From Bradyrhizobium sp. (GTDB taxonomy: Bacteria > Pseudomonadota > Alphaproteobacteria > Rhizobiales > Xanthobacteraceae): a stretch of 64,000 nt of DNA. Location of the stretch: positions 62,001-126,000 of the forward strand of contig NZ_JACRMG010000028.1 of NCBI RefSeq assembly GCF_016219575.1, given 5' to 3'. The first letter of the stretch is position 1. Every line of letters begins with the position of its first letter. The position numbers were made by a program, and so were the translations under genes. Shown one piece after another: positions 42,338-50,194 of this stretch. The notes under the pieces are model-generated. The model was not told where the DNA came from, made no database searches, and saw only the letters and a list, made by a program, of their open reading frames with translations.

Positions 42338-43723
42338 ATGTCAAAGACACTCACCGAGGCTCAGATCACGACGGCTAAAGCGCGCTCTAGGCTCGAGCTT
42401 GGCGTACATTGGCGCCGCCTCGATGCGGAAGCGCATCTGGGCTATCGTAAAGGAAAACGGGGCGGCGTTTGGCTTGTTCGCTGGCGTAATCACCACGAAG
42501 GCGGTAACTACAAGCAGGCGCAAGTCGGCATCACAAACGACATCAATGACAAGCGCGCCGAAGGGATTCTGACCTTCGAACAGGCCGTGAGAACGGCTCG
42601 GGAGGCCGTAGCTCGAGCCAGAACAGAGGCCGCGTCGCAGGCGGCGGGCCCGGCTCCTACCGTGCGATCGGCCGTTGAATCCTACATCAAGGAACGCGAC
42701 GCTCGAGAAAGACGCCGAACAGGTCGCGACGTCCGATCCGACGCCGGTACCAAGCTGCGGCGCTACGTTCTCGGTCAAGAAAAGCGCGGCAATCAGGAAG
42801 CTGCGGGAGCTGCTCCTCTCGCATCAGTGCAACTGCATGCCCTGAAAGAAGACGACTTGATAACGTGGCGTGAGGGTTTGCCGAAGGACTTAAAGGTCAC
42901 GACCAAGCAGCGGTTCGTGAATGACCTCAAGGCCGCACTAAATGCCGCGTGGCCCCGGCTTTCCGCAGATCGGAAGAAACTAAATCCGACGTTCCTCGCC
43001 ATTGTGAAGGCCGGCTTCAAAGCCGAGCGGGTCGATGATGATGATCATGTGTCGGTTGCTCGAGATAACCAGATTCTCACGGATGAAGAGGTTGGCGCCA
43101 TCCTTCAAGCTGCGTGTGAAGTCGATCAGGAGCAAGGATTTGATGGCGATCTATACCGGATCGTCGTGTGTCTGGCCGCGACCGGCGCGCGGTATGCCCA
43201 GGTGAGGCGAATGCGCGTGGGTGACGTACAGGTTTCTGCACGACGTCTGATGGTGCCGGGCTCCTACAAGGGGCGCGGCGGCAATAGTGGCTCAGACCCG
43301 GTCCCAGTGGGCGACGATGTGATTGAGGTGCTCTTGCCCGCAATCGCTGGGCGGCCAAGCGATGCACCTCTTTTCGAGCGATGGATCCATGAACAGGAGC
43401 CGAGCGGTATCGCGTGGAAGAAGTCTGAACGCGGTCCGTGGAAAAGAGGCGAACTTGCACGTCCCTGGAAGGCCATTCGCCAGCGCGCCGGTATGCCGGA
43501 GGTGATTCCCTATGCTTTGCGGCACTCGAGCATCGTGCGCGGTCTCCGAAAGGGCTTGCCCATCCAACAGGTCGCCAAACTGCACAACACCTCAGTCAAA
43601 ATGATCGAGCGGCACTACGCGAAATACATTGCGACCGCCTTGGAAGACCTCGCAAGAGCGGCAGTCGTGTCCCTGGTGCCGCGGAGCGATGGAAACGTGG
43701 TGCCGATAGGAAAACGCGCGTAA
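42338..43723 (+). CDS. Tyrosine site-specific integrase
   Basis: A 461-residue tyrosine recombinase. The N-terminal 100 residues resemble the arm-binding part of tRNA-targeting integrases. A SAM-like core-binding domain lies around 110-215. The catalytic domain has the first Arg in TGARYAQVRRMRVGDV, the His-x-x-Arg box in PYALRHSSIVRG and the nucleophilic Tyr in MIERHYAKYIA. All key residues are present, so the enzyme may be active. It lies 135 bases from a tRNA-Glu 3' fragment and 128 bases before a tRNA-Val-like fragment. The weak ribosome site and AT-rich leader differ from neighbouring genes, consistent with transfer. Confidence 0.93.
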   Translation: MSKTLTEAQITTAKARSRLELGVHWRRLDAEAHLGYRKGKRGGVWLVRWRNHHEGGNYKQAQVGITNDINDKRAEGILTFEQAVRTAREAVARARTEAASQAAGPAPTVRSAVESYIKERDARERRRTGRDVRSDAGTKLRRYVLGQEKRGNQEAAGAAPLASVQLHALKEDDLITWREGLPKDLKVTTKQRFVNDLKAALNAAWPRLSADRKKLNPTFLAIVKAGFKAERVDDDDHVSVARDNQILTDEEVGAILQAACEVDQEQGFDGDLYRIVVCLAATGARYAQVRRMRVGDVQVSARRLMVPGSYKGRGGNSGSDPVPVGDDVIEVLLPAIAGRPSDAPLFERWIHEQEPSGIAWKKSERGPWKRGELARPWKAIRQRAGMPEVIPYALRHSSIVRGLRKGLPIQQVAKLHNTSVKMIERHYAKYIATALEDLARAAVVSLVPRSDGNVVPIGKRA

Positions 43724-43850
43724 GGGATCATCCTGCAATTTTGATCGAATTCATTCATCTGATGGCGCCGGTAATCACGCGACAAGATCCGCACCAAACT
43801 TGCCGCCTGATCTTTCCAAGAGCGTTACCAGAAGCCGTCCCGATGATGCG

Positions 43851-43902
43851 GCGGCTCTTCACACGGGAGAGGTCCAAGGTTCGATCCCCTGTGCGTCCAC
43901 CA
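43851..43902 (+). other. 3' fragment of tRNA-Val-like gene, probable attachment site
   Basis: The sequence has an anticodon loop TTCACAC (CAC, valine), variable region GAGAGGTC, a T-arm with loop TTCGATC and acceptor strand TGCGTCC-A-CCA. The 5' half is missing and the anticodon and T stems have mismatches, so it is a degenerate tRNA 3' end rather than a gene. Symbiosis islands of Bradyrhizobium are known to use a tRNA-Val gene. From orientation, the element that left this copy would lie to the left. Confidence 0.6.
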
Positions 43903-43946
43903 TCCGGCCTTTCTGTTCAAAGACTTAGCAATCGAATCCCTGGAGC

Positions 43947-43971
43947 TGTGCCCCAGCAAAGTTGGGGCACA
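43947..43971. repeat. Perfect 9-base inverted repeat plus third half-site
   Basis: TGTGCCCCA at 43947-43955 pairs with TGGGGCACA at 43963-43971 around a 7-base spacer, and GGGGCAC recurs just after at 43975-43981. It lies 45 bases from the tRNA-Val fragment, so it may be a recombination-directionality or terminator element of the former mobile element. No gene is seen in 43903-44035. Confidence 0.4.
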
Positions 43972-44035
43972 ATAGGGGCACCTTGTTCGGCACGGTTGAC
44001 GAAAATCGCTCCGCCGTTGCCTGCCCCTCACTGCT

Positions 44036-44523
44036 TCAATTTGGCGATACGGTGCTCCCCGGCTCCGAACAACTCCGCCAATGACCCTCGTCGGCAATGG
44101 TACGGCAAACTCCCCAATCAACTCGACGGCCATTTGCAGCAAAAGAGTCGATCAACTCATCGACGATTTGAATCACGCGCGGTCGTAACCGCTCCATCTC
44201 CTTGGGCGAAAAATACTTCGCGAGCGCTCCGCGCAACCTCTGGTGCTGCGGAGGGTCGCGAAAAACCATCCAATTCTCCAGCACGCCCGTCACTATCTCG
44301 ATCTTTTCTCGCATTTGTCCGGACATGTCGCCACAAAAGGCGTGAACTTCTCCACCGAAAAGCGCTGATCAAGCAGAATGTTGCTGACGAGGTCATGCCG
44401 GGTGACAACCCAGCCTCTGAGCGAATGACTCCAGCAGACGGGGGCATTCGCGCGGAGCCTCCGGTAGGCCGCGTGCTGGTCGGCGATGAAATCGGGATGC
44501 TTCGGATCAACCGTCGGTGACAT
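44036..44523 (-). pseudogene. Cytochrome P450 N-terminal pseudogene (frameshifted and truncated)
   Basis: The first frame from 44523 reads like a P450 N-terminus (DPKHPDFIADQHAAYRRLRA, then GWVVTRHDLVSNILLDQRFS). It is continued after a frameshift near 44320 by ENWMVFRDPPQHQRLRGALA and YFSPKEMERLRPRVIQIVDE, the conserved P450 C-helix region. Similarity stops near 44100 (RRVDW), so about two thirds of the protein, including the I-helix and haem-binding Cys, is missing. It ends close to the tRNA-Val fragment, suggesting the element boundary cut it. A complete, different P450 lies at 45946. Confidence 0.75.
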
Positions 44524-44648
44524 TAGATGATCTCACTTGAGCCGCGCGTACGTAAGCAATACCGGTCCCAACGCGCCGCTCCGCAACAAGCCGCGCCGCC
44601 TGCAAGTCTGGGTGGTTGACTTCCACGATTGGCGTGGTGTCCTTCGAC

Positions 44649-45785
44649 CTACTCATGCAACGTGCCCGAAAGCCGTTCTACAGCTTCCGCATAATCCTTC
44701 ATGAAATCGGCGACGACCGACCGTGCCGACTGCTCCGTATTCATCAGGCCGACCGCCTGGCCTACGAAGTATGCCGCAAGATTCTTTGCGCCGTCGTGAC
44801 CGCTCTCTGCGAGCTTATCGACCTTGGCCATAGGCGGCCGACTGAGTAGTCCCTGAAGCGGCATCGCCAGGGGCTCCGGCGCATCTTTGGCGCCCCAGGC
44901 ATCCGACCAGGCCGACTGCAACTGTCGCGTCGGCTTGCCCGTGCGGCTCCGGGAACGGACGGTGTTGCGCGACGTCGCCTTCAGCATCTTCTGCTTGACC
45001 GTGGGCGTCGTCTCGGCCTCGACGGTCGTCAGCCAAACCGACCCACACCAGACGCCCGCTGCGCCCATCGCCATGCAGGCGGCCATCTGCCGGCCTGTTG
45101 CTATGCCACCCGCGGCTAAAACATCGATGTTTTCGTAAGGCTCGATGGCCTGCAAGACCTCGGGGACGAGTACCATCGTCGAAACCTCGCCGCAATGGCC
45201 ACCCGCCTCGGTGCCGGCAGCGACAAGTATATCGACCCCCGCCTCGGCGTGCTTGATGGCGTGCTCTTTGGCTCCGGTCAGTGCGCCAACGAGGATGCCC
45301 TTCGACCGTGCCCGTTCCATGATCGACTTCGGTGGCACACCGAGGGCATTGACGAAGAGCTTGATCGGATGTTGGAACGCCACGTCGAGAAGCTTTGCGG
45401 CTCCCGCCTCCCGCATGCTGTCGGCCGTGCGCTTGTCGTACTCGCCGCTCCAAAGATCCGACGTATCGATGCCGTGCCGCTCGAGGAGGCTGTTCACGAA
45501 TTTTCGATGTCCGTCCGGAATCCGCGACTGCAGCTCAGCCTCTGCAAGGTCACCCTGCTTGTCCTCCATTTTGTTCGGAATCAGCAGGTCGATACCGTAG
45601 GGCCGGCCCTTGACACGCGAGTCGATCCAGTCCAGTTCGATTTTCAAGCTCTCTGGTGTGTGTCCGACAGCGCCGAGAACGCCGAAACCGCCTGCGTTCG
45701 TCACCTCTGCCACGACATCGCGGCAATGACTGAACGCAAATAACGGGAATTCGATACCCAACTTCTTGCACAACGCCGTTTTCAT
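44649..45785 (-). CDS. Nitronate monooxygenase-like flavoprotein
   Basis: A 378-residue FMN-dependent TIM-barrel protein of the nitronate monooxygenase / 2-nitropropane dioxygenase family. The N-terminus has LGIEFPLFAFSHCRDVVAEV and NAGGFGVLGAVG. LVAAGTEAGGHCGEVSTMVL holds the active-site His region, and DVLAAGGIATGRQMAACMAM binds phosphate. The C-terminal third is longer than in the NMO at 50924. The start at 45785 has GAGGAGG upstream. It follows the P450 gene by 160 bases in the same direction, so an oxidative pair is likely. In rhizobial catabolic clusters such proteins often have unknown substrates, and nitronate activity should not be assumed. Confidence 0.85.
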   Translation of the reverse strand: MKTALCKKLGIEFPLFAFSHCRDVVAEVTNAGGFGVLGAVGHTPESLKIELDWIDSRVKGRPYGIDLLIPNKMEDKQGDLAEAELQSRIPDGHRKFVNSLLERHGIDTSDLWSGEYDKRTADSMREAGAAKLLDVAFQHPIKLFVNALGVPPKSIMERARSKGILVGALTGAKEHAIKHAEAGVDILVAAGTEAGGHCGEVSTMVLVPEVLQAIEPYENIDVLAAGGIATGRQMAACMAMGAAGVWCGSVWLTTVEAETTPTVKQKMLKATSRNTVRSRSRTGKPTRQLQSAWSDAWGAKDAPEPLAMPLQGLLSRPPMAKVDKLAESGHDGAKNLAAYFVGQAVGLMNTEQSARSVVADFMKDYAEAVERLSGTLHE

Positions 45786-45945
45786 GGTTGCCGCCTCCTC
45801 TGTCTCTTGCGCCCACAGATCCAAGCTGTCCGCCCAGATTCGCGCGGGGGGCCGCGCAGGGCTTTCGGTGTCATGCTGGGCATCCTGTTAGACCTATATG
45901 CGATCGGAAGACGAGCCCAACGCTCCGCCCAGGCTGGCGTGCCGG

Positions 45946-47133
45946 TCATCCGAGCAGGAGTGGGAGCTTTCGAGGTCCCCTGACCGCACCTTCGGACCAC
46001 GTGACAGCTTTGGAATCGGCGAGGTGAAACTCAGGAATCCTCTTCAAGAACTCCTCGACCGCAACGGTGAGTTCCATGCGCGCGAGGTTCGAACCGACGC
46101 AACGATGTATTCCGAGGCCGAAGGCCGCATGGCGGTTCGCCTTGCGGTCAATAATGACCTTATCGGCGTCCGGGAAAACCGCGGGATCTCGGTTGGCCGC
46201 CGGGAAGGAGAGCAGCACCATTTGCCCCTTCTCGTAAGGGCAGCCACCTACGACCGTGTCCTTGGCGACGAGCCTCGCCATGGTCACCGGAGAATAGGCC
46301 CGCAAGAATTCCTCAATGGCCGTCTGCATCAGCGCGGGCTCAGCAACTAGGCGGCGCCGATCAGCGGGCGTTTTGGCCAAATGCCATAGGCAAGCTCCGA
46401 TCCCGCTCCATGTCGTATCGATACCGGCAATGAGCAGAAGGCGGAGGGTGCCGAGGATGTGGTTGTCCGTCAAAGGCGCACCATCAATCCGATCGGCGGC
46501 CAGATAACTGATGAGATCATCGGCCGGCGACCTGCGACGCTGCTCCACGTGATCCAGCAGGTAGGCGGTCATTTCCGACAGGGTACGCACCATCGTGGCA
46601 TCGTCCAGGATGGCTTCCTCAACGAGCCCATGCACCCATCCACGGAACATTTCCCCATCGCTTGGCGGCAGGCCAAGCATCCCTGCAATCACACGCACCG
46701 GAATATGCTGGGCAAAATCCACCGCTGCGTCGCACGTCTCGTCGCCGATAAACCGATCGATGAGGTCATTGCAGATCATGCGCGTTGTCGGGATCAGCTT
46801 GTTGATGGCTTCGGGCGTGAACTGAGGCAGCAGGACCATACGTGCGGCGCGATGATGCGGCGGATCAGACGTGATCGGAGGCGCCGGCGATTTCACGGGG
46901 GGCGGCGTCTCGCGCACCTGAACCCGCCGTGAAGAGAAATGCTCGGTATCATACGCAATCTGACGGATATCTTCGTAACGCGTGGGAAAGTACACACCCT
47001 GGAACCGACTCGTATGAGCAACCGGACAGGATCGGCGCAGCTCGTCCCAGATTGGGAACGGGTCTTCAATCCATCGCGGGTCAAGGTGGTCGAAGTCTGT
47101 TGCCCAATCAGTGACGGGATGCCGATCTCTCAT
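45946..47133 (-). CDS. Cytochrome P450
   Basis: A 395-residue soluble bacterial P450 with all hallmarks: SDPPHHRAARMVLLPQFTPE (C-helix), the I-helix LLIAGIDTTWSGIG with the oxygen-activating AGxDT, the K-helix ExxR in EEFLRAYSP, and the haem-binding loop FGLGIHRCVGSNLARMEL with the axial Cys. It hydroxylates a substrate using ferredoxin electrons, but no ferredoxin or reductase gene is adjacent. The start at 47133 (MRDRHPVTDW) is preferred to a frame extending 57 bases upstream. An inverted repeat at 47291 may be its operator. It precedes the NMO-like gene. Confidence 0.92.
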   Translation of the reverse strand: MRDRHPVTDWATDFDHLDPRWIEDPFPIWDELRRSCPVAHTSRFQGVYFPTRYEDIRQIAYDTEHFSSRRVQVRETPPPVKSPAPPITSDPPHHRAARMVLLPQFTPEAINKLIPTTRMICNDLIDRFIGDETCDAAVDFAQHIPVRVIAGMLGLPPSDGEMFRGWVHGLVEEAILDDATMVRTLSEMTAYLLDHVEQRRRSPADDLISYLAADRIDGAPLTDNHILGTLRLLLIAGIDTTWSGIGACLWHLAKTPADRRRLVAEPALMQTAIEEFLRAYSPVTMARLVAKDTVVGGCPYEKGQMVLLSFPAANRDPAVFPDADKVIIDRKANRHAAFGLGIHRCVGSNLARMELTVAVEEFLKRIPEFHLADSKAVTWSEGAVRGPRKLPLLLG

Positions 47134-47290
47134 ACTCGGACCTCCATTCCTAACGACGAGCCGCCACGTTTGGGCGGACGCCACTCTCATCCACAGAGTT
47201 CTTCCATCTCACGCCGATCGCGGCTGTTCGGCTCAGGCAACCCCGACCATACCGCGCCGCACAAACCGTCGACTCCTCGCCAACGAATTT

Positions 47291-47304
47291 CTAACGATTG
47301 TTAG
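47291..47304. promoter_or_regulatory. Palindrome CTAAC-GATT-GTTAG upstream of P450
   Basis: A perfect 5-base inverted repeat with a 4-base spacer lies 158 bases upstream of the P450 start, and a half-site CTAAC occurs at 47154-47158. It could be the operator of a TetR-type regulator. No regulator gene was found in the same cluster. The rest of 47134-47524 shows no gene. Confidence 0.3.
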
Positions 47305-47524
47305 GGATATCATCTAGCTCGTCTTGCCGGACGTCAAGAAGTTACGGGTTCCCCCTTCTGCAGAAATGCACGGGATATGCCAATATCCATCATTATCCCC
47401 ATCCGCCATGTGACGCTTGTTGTCTGCCAACGTCTTTTGGATCGAGCCGCCGGCCTGCGGCAAGAACGCGGCTATTTGGCGTGCCGCCTGGACCCCTGCA
47501 TGCTGGGGGCCGGGCTACGAACGG

Positions 47525-47725
47525 TTAGCCATCGGGCTTCGCCTTCGCGAGCGAAACCATTGCGGTGCCACCGCCGGCGCCTGGTGGATTCTCCACAATT
47601 ACGGTAACGTCGAGAGCCTCGCTGAGCTTGGGTGCGACGGCACGAGCGAGCACATCGGTCGGCCCGCCCGCCGGGAACGGTATCAGCCACGTGATCGGCT
47701 TTGACGGATAAGCTTGCGCCGACAC
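47525..47725 (-). pseudogene. Bug-family binding protein, N-terminal fragment
   Basis: The 66-residue frame starts the mature Bug fold (AYPSKPITWLIPFPAGGPTD, ENPPGAGGGTAMVSLAKAKP) and stops at a TAA exactly where PDGYT normally continues. The remaining 220 residues and the signal peptide are missing. Upstream it runs directly into a GntR fragment, so a deletion has joined the two. Not functional. Confidence 0.75.
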
Positions 47726-47731
47726 AAGCGA

Positions 47732-47923
47732 CTAACGCCCAGAGATTCCAAGCCGCGCAGCGCTTCGCCGAAGGGCGTGTCGGCTTACGGCAAGAGCCTT
47801 TGCCATGTCCCGCTCGTTGGGCAGGCGGTCGCCCATTCCCAGGACGCCCGAGCGGGCCTCGTCGCGGATCTGATCCGAGATCACCTCGAACGTGTGGTGG
47901 GTTTTGATTGGTCGGATCGACAT
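47732..47923 (-). pseudogene. GntR-family regulator, N-terminal fragment
   Basis: The 63-residue frame holds a GntR winged-HTH start (FEVISDQIRDEARSGVLGMG, DRLPNERDMAKALAVSRHAL). A one-base frameshift follows, after which the next frame continues with EALRGLESLGVS. The FCD domain is absent, and the sequence then joins the Bug fragment. It appears to be a decayed regulator of a lost catabolic operon. Confidence 0.7.
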
Positions 47924-48020
47924 CTGGCCTGCTCAATTGATTAACGCACCGTCGACCGGCCGCAAAGTGGCTTATCGTGCGCTGCGGTATGCGTTGTCCA
48001 TGCCGGGCGCGGCAACCTCA

Positions 48021-48333
48021 GGTTAGATTCCAGTTCTCTCCTTTGATTTCTCTCCTTTGATATCGTGAACAAGACAAACTGCCCGGCCAGGTCAGCAGGG
48101 TCGGAATGACAAGGCCGACGCCCCTGCCGCTCCGGTCGGCGCGAAACACAGGACGTGCTCTGGTCCATTATGGCGAAGGTAATGGCGGCCGAACCGCCGA
48201 GCACGACGCCATCCTGGTCCATGAGCTGCGCGGCCCGCAGTTCTGAGGCCGCCGCCCAACGCGCCGAACCAAAGGTTGCGGCCGTCTTTGCCTCGCGCGC
48301 CCGCCAGATCGACATTGCAAAGGCAACGATGCC
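48021..48333 (-). pseudogene. traG: Conjugative coupling protein TraG/VirD4, decayed fragment
   Basis: In changing frames the minus strand encodes GIVAFAMSIWRARE, FGSARWAAASELRAAQL, DQDGVVLGG, RYLRHNGPEHVLCFAPT and GVGLVIPTLLTWPG, in the order of the N-terminal half of type IV secretion coupling ATPases (TraG/VirD4). Damage includes a base lost at the Walker A site, where the Lys codon also reads Arg. A 14-base tandem duplication at 48034-48061 disrupts the DIKGENW motif. An IS5-family remnant abuts its 5' side. It shows that a conjugative element once lay here. Confidence 0.72.
48034..48061. repeat. 14-base tandem duplication inside the traG remnant
   Basis: TTCTCTCCTTTGAT is repeated exactly twice, head to tail. 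The unit is not a multiple of three, so it shifts the frame of the DIKGENW-coding part. It looks like a slippage duplication in a gene already free of selection. Confidence 0.9.
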
Positions 48334-48784
48334 ACCCGATGGCTGTCAGTTCGTGATCCATGCGAAGGCGCTGCCCGGCAACCGCTATGACGGCCACGCG
48401 CTCGCAACCGTCATCCCCGAGATAGAGGCGCTGATCGGCAACACCATCGCGCGCATTCTCCTCGACAAGGGTTATCGGGCCACAACGCCCCGCCGGATTA
48501 CAAGTTCAGGGTGTTTACGTCAGGCTAGAAGCGGCGGGTAACGCCACAGATCAAGCGCGAGATGCACAGCCGGCGTTCGTTCCGTCGTCGAGCCGGTGAT
48601 CGGCCATCTCAAATCCGAACCCCGAATGGGCCGCAATTACCTTTGGTATCGCGACGGTAACGCCACCAATTCCGTCCTTGCTGCCGTCGGATAAAACTTC
48701 CGCCGCCTCATCAACCGGCTGAGCCTTCTGCTGTTCAAAATCCTAGCTCGGCCCAGCCTCGGACTGCGGCTCATGTCAGCCTGA
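48334..48784 (+). mobile_element. IS5-family transposase remnant
   Basis: The plus strand encodes CQFVIHAKALPGNRYDGHAL, ATVIPEIEALIGNTIARILL and DKGYR. Other frames continue with VEPVIGHLKSEPRMGRNYLW and NATNSVLAAVG, the C-terminal DDE-domain order of IS5-family transposases. Several frameshifts and in-frame stops are present and the N-terminal half is missing, so it is inactive. It lies against the 5' end of the traG fragment and may have inserted into it. Clear terminal inverted repeats were not identified. Confidence 0.7.
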
Positions 48785-48852
48785 AATCCCGGTTCTTCAG
48801 GGTCGACTAACGAGTTGAAGGCATTTGAAAACCGGCGCGCGCATGACCGAAA

Positions 48853-48874
48853 TTTGACCCACGGGTAAATTAAT
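48853..48874. promoter_or_regulatory. Candidate TetR operator, site 1 (upstream of acyl-CoA dehydrogenase)
   Basis: TTTGACCCACGGGTAAATTAAT contains the near-dyad TTGACCC/GGGTAA. It shares the TTTGAC-N6-GTMARTWWT pattern with sites at 51941 and 59742. It lies 62-83 bases upstream of the acyl-CoA dehydrogenase start. TTGACC could also be a -35 box, but no good -10 follows at 17 bases. Confidence 0.5.
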
Positions 48875-48935
48875 GTATCCTCTCGTAAATTGCATGCCGC
48901 AACTCTGCGGCCTTAATTGCGGATGGGATGCGACC

Positions 48936-50096
48936 ATGAACAAGCATTTCAGCGATACAGGTTCGGAGCCGTTTTTGTCAGAACAGCAGCGCATGGTTCG
49001 CAACACGGCGCGCCAACTTGGACGGGATGTCCTTGCCCCAACTGCAGCCGAGCGTGATAGCACCTCGGCGTGGCCGACCGAGGAGCTGAGAGTTCTCGGC
49101 GCCCAGGGTTTCATGGGCATGACCGTCTCCGAGGAATACGGCGGCTCGGCATCTGGCTTTCTCGCCTATTGTCTCGCCATCGAGGAACTTTCCGCCGCCG
49201 ACGGCGGGGTCGGAACGATCGTCCACGTTCACAATCTCGGCGCAGCTCATGTCATTGCGAAAAACGGCACTGCCGAGCAAAAGCAGCGACTGCTTCCTGC
49301 GCTTGCCTCCGGCGACAAGATCGGCGCCTTCCTGATTACCGAGCCGCAGGCTGGTTCCGAAACATCGGCACTTCGAACCTCGGCGCGCCGCGACGGCGAT
49401 GATTTCGTGATCAACGGGACCAAGCAGTTCATCTCCAACGGCAGCGAGGCCGGCGTGGCGATCATCGTCGCGCGCACCGATCCGGGTGCAGGCAAGCGCG
49501 GCTTCACCACCTTCCTGGTCGAGCCGCCTGCAAAAGGCTACATAGTCAGTCGCATTGAGGAAAAACTCGGGCAGCGGACCGCGCATACCGCCCAGATCCA
49601 GCTCGACGACCTCCGCGTTCCCAAGGAAAACATCCTCGGCACGCTCGATTGCGGCTACGGCATCATGATGTCAGGTCTTTCCGACGGCCGCATCGCCATC
49701 GCTGCGCAGGCGGTCGGAATCGCGCAGGCGGCTCTCGAAGCAGCCATACATTATGCGCGCGAACGTGAGGTCGCAGGCAAACCGATCATGGAGCTGCAGG
49801 GCGTCAGCTTCGCTCTCGCCGACATGGCGGCGCAGGTCGATATCGCCCGACAATACTATATTCATGCCGCGCGCCTGCTCGAGGCCGGCCTGCCCTGCAT
49901 GAAGGAGGCTGCCATCGCGAAGCTGTTCGCCAGCGAAATGGCCGAGAAAGTGTGCTCCGAGGCGCTGCAGATTCATGGCGGATACGGTTATCTGCGGGAT
50001 TTCCCGGTGGAGCGTTACTGCCGCGATGTCCGCGTCTGCAAGATCTACGAGGGCACCAGCAACATCCAGAAACTCATCATCGCCCGCAATCTTTGA
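48936..50096 (+). CDS. Acyl-CoA dehydrogenase
   Basis: A 386-residue acyl-CoA dehydrogenase. FLSEQQRMVRNTARQLGRDV opens the helical domain. ITEPQAGSETSALRTSARR and GTKQFISNGSEAGVAIIVAR form the beta-domain, and YAREREVAGKPIMELQGVSF and HGGYGYLRDFPVERYCRD the FAD-side helices. IYEGTSNIQKLIIARNL carries the catalytic Glu. The start at 48936 (MNKHFSDTG) was chosen because an in-frame ATG 63 bases upstream overlaps the candidate operator at 48853. It is the first gene after the mobile-element scar and lies just upstream of tetR, so it begins the second catabolic cluster. Substrate class is not deducible. Confidence 0.92.
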   Translation: MNKHFSDTGSEPFLSEQQRMVRNTARQLGRDVLAPTAAERDSTSAWPTEELRVLGAQGFMGMTVSEEYGGSASGFLAYCLAIEELSAADGGVGTIVHVHNLGAAHVIAKNGTAEQKQRLLPALASGDKIGAFLITEPQAGSETSALRTSARRDGDDFVINGTKQFISNGSEAGVAIIVARTDPGAGKRGFTTFLVEPPAKGYIVSRIEEKLGQRTAHTAQIQLDDLRVPKENILGTLDCGYGIMMSGLSDGRIAIAAQAVGIAQAALEAAIHYAREREVAGKPIMELQGVSFALADMAAQVDIARQYYIHAARLLEAGLPCMKEAAIAKLFASEMAEKVCSEALQIHGGYGYLRDFPVERYCRDVRVCKIYEGTSNIQKLIIARNL

Positions 50097-50194
50097 CTTG
50101 CGATGGGTATTCGCGTTGATAAAAGCTGACCGAATCAGCTCAATTGTGCCGGGATCAGCGCTGCTGTTCTCGCAATGAAATTCTAGGAGTGGTG

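Noticed and set aside
43851..43902. Intact tRNA-Val gene
   Set aside because: The 5' half is missing and both remaining stems have mismatches.
47377..47607. Small plus-strand gene of 76 codons
   Set aside because: No recognisable domain or ribosome site, and it overlaps the antisense Bug fragment; the region is otherwise decayed.
48853..48874. Simple sigma-70 promoter with TTGACC as -35
   Set aside because: No acceptable -10 at 16-18 bases, and the same extended pattern with dyads recurs at two other cluster promoters, which fits an operator better; overlap with a promoter cannot be excluded.
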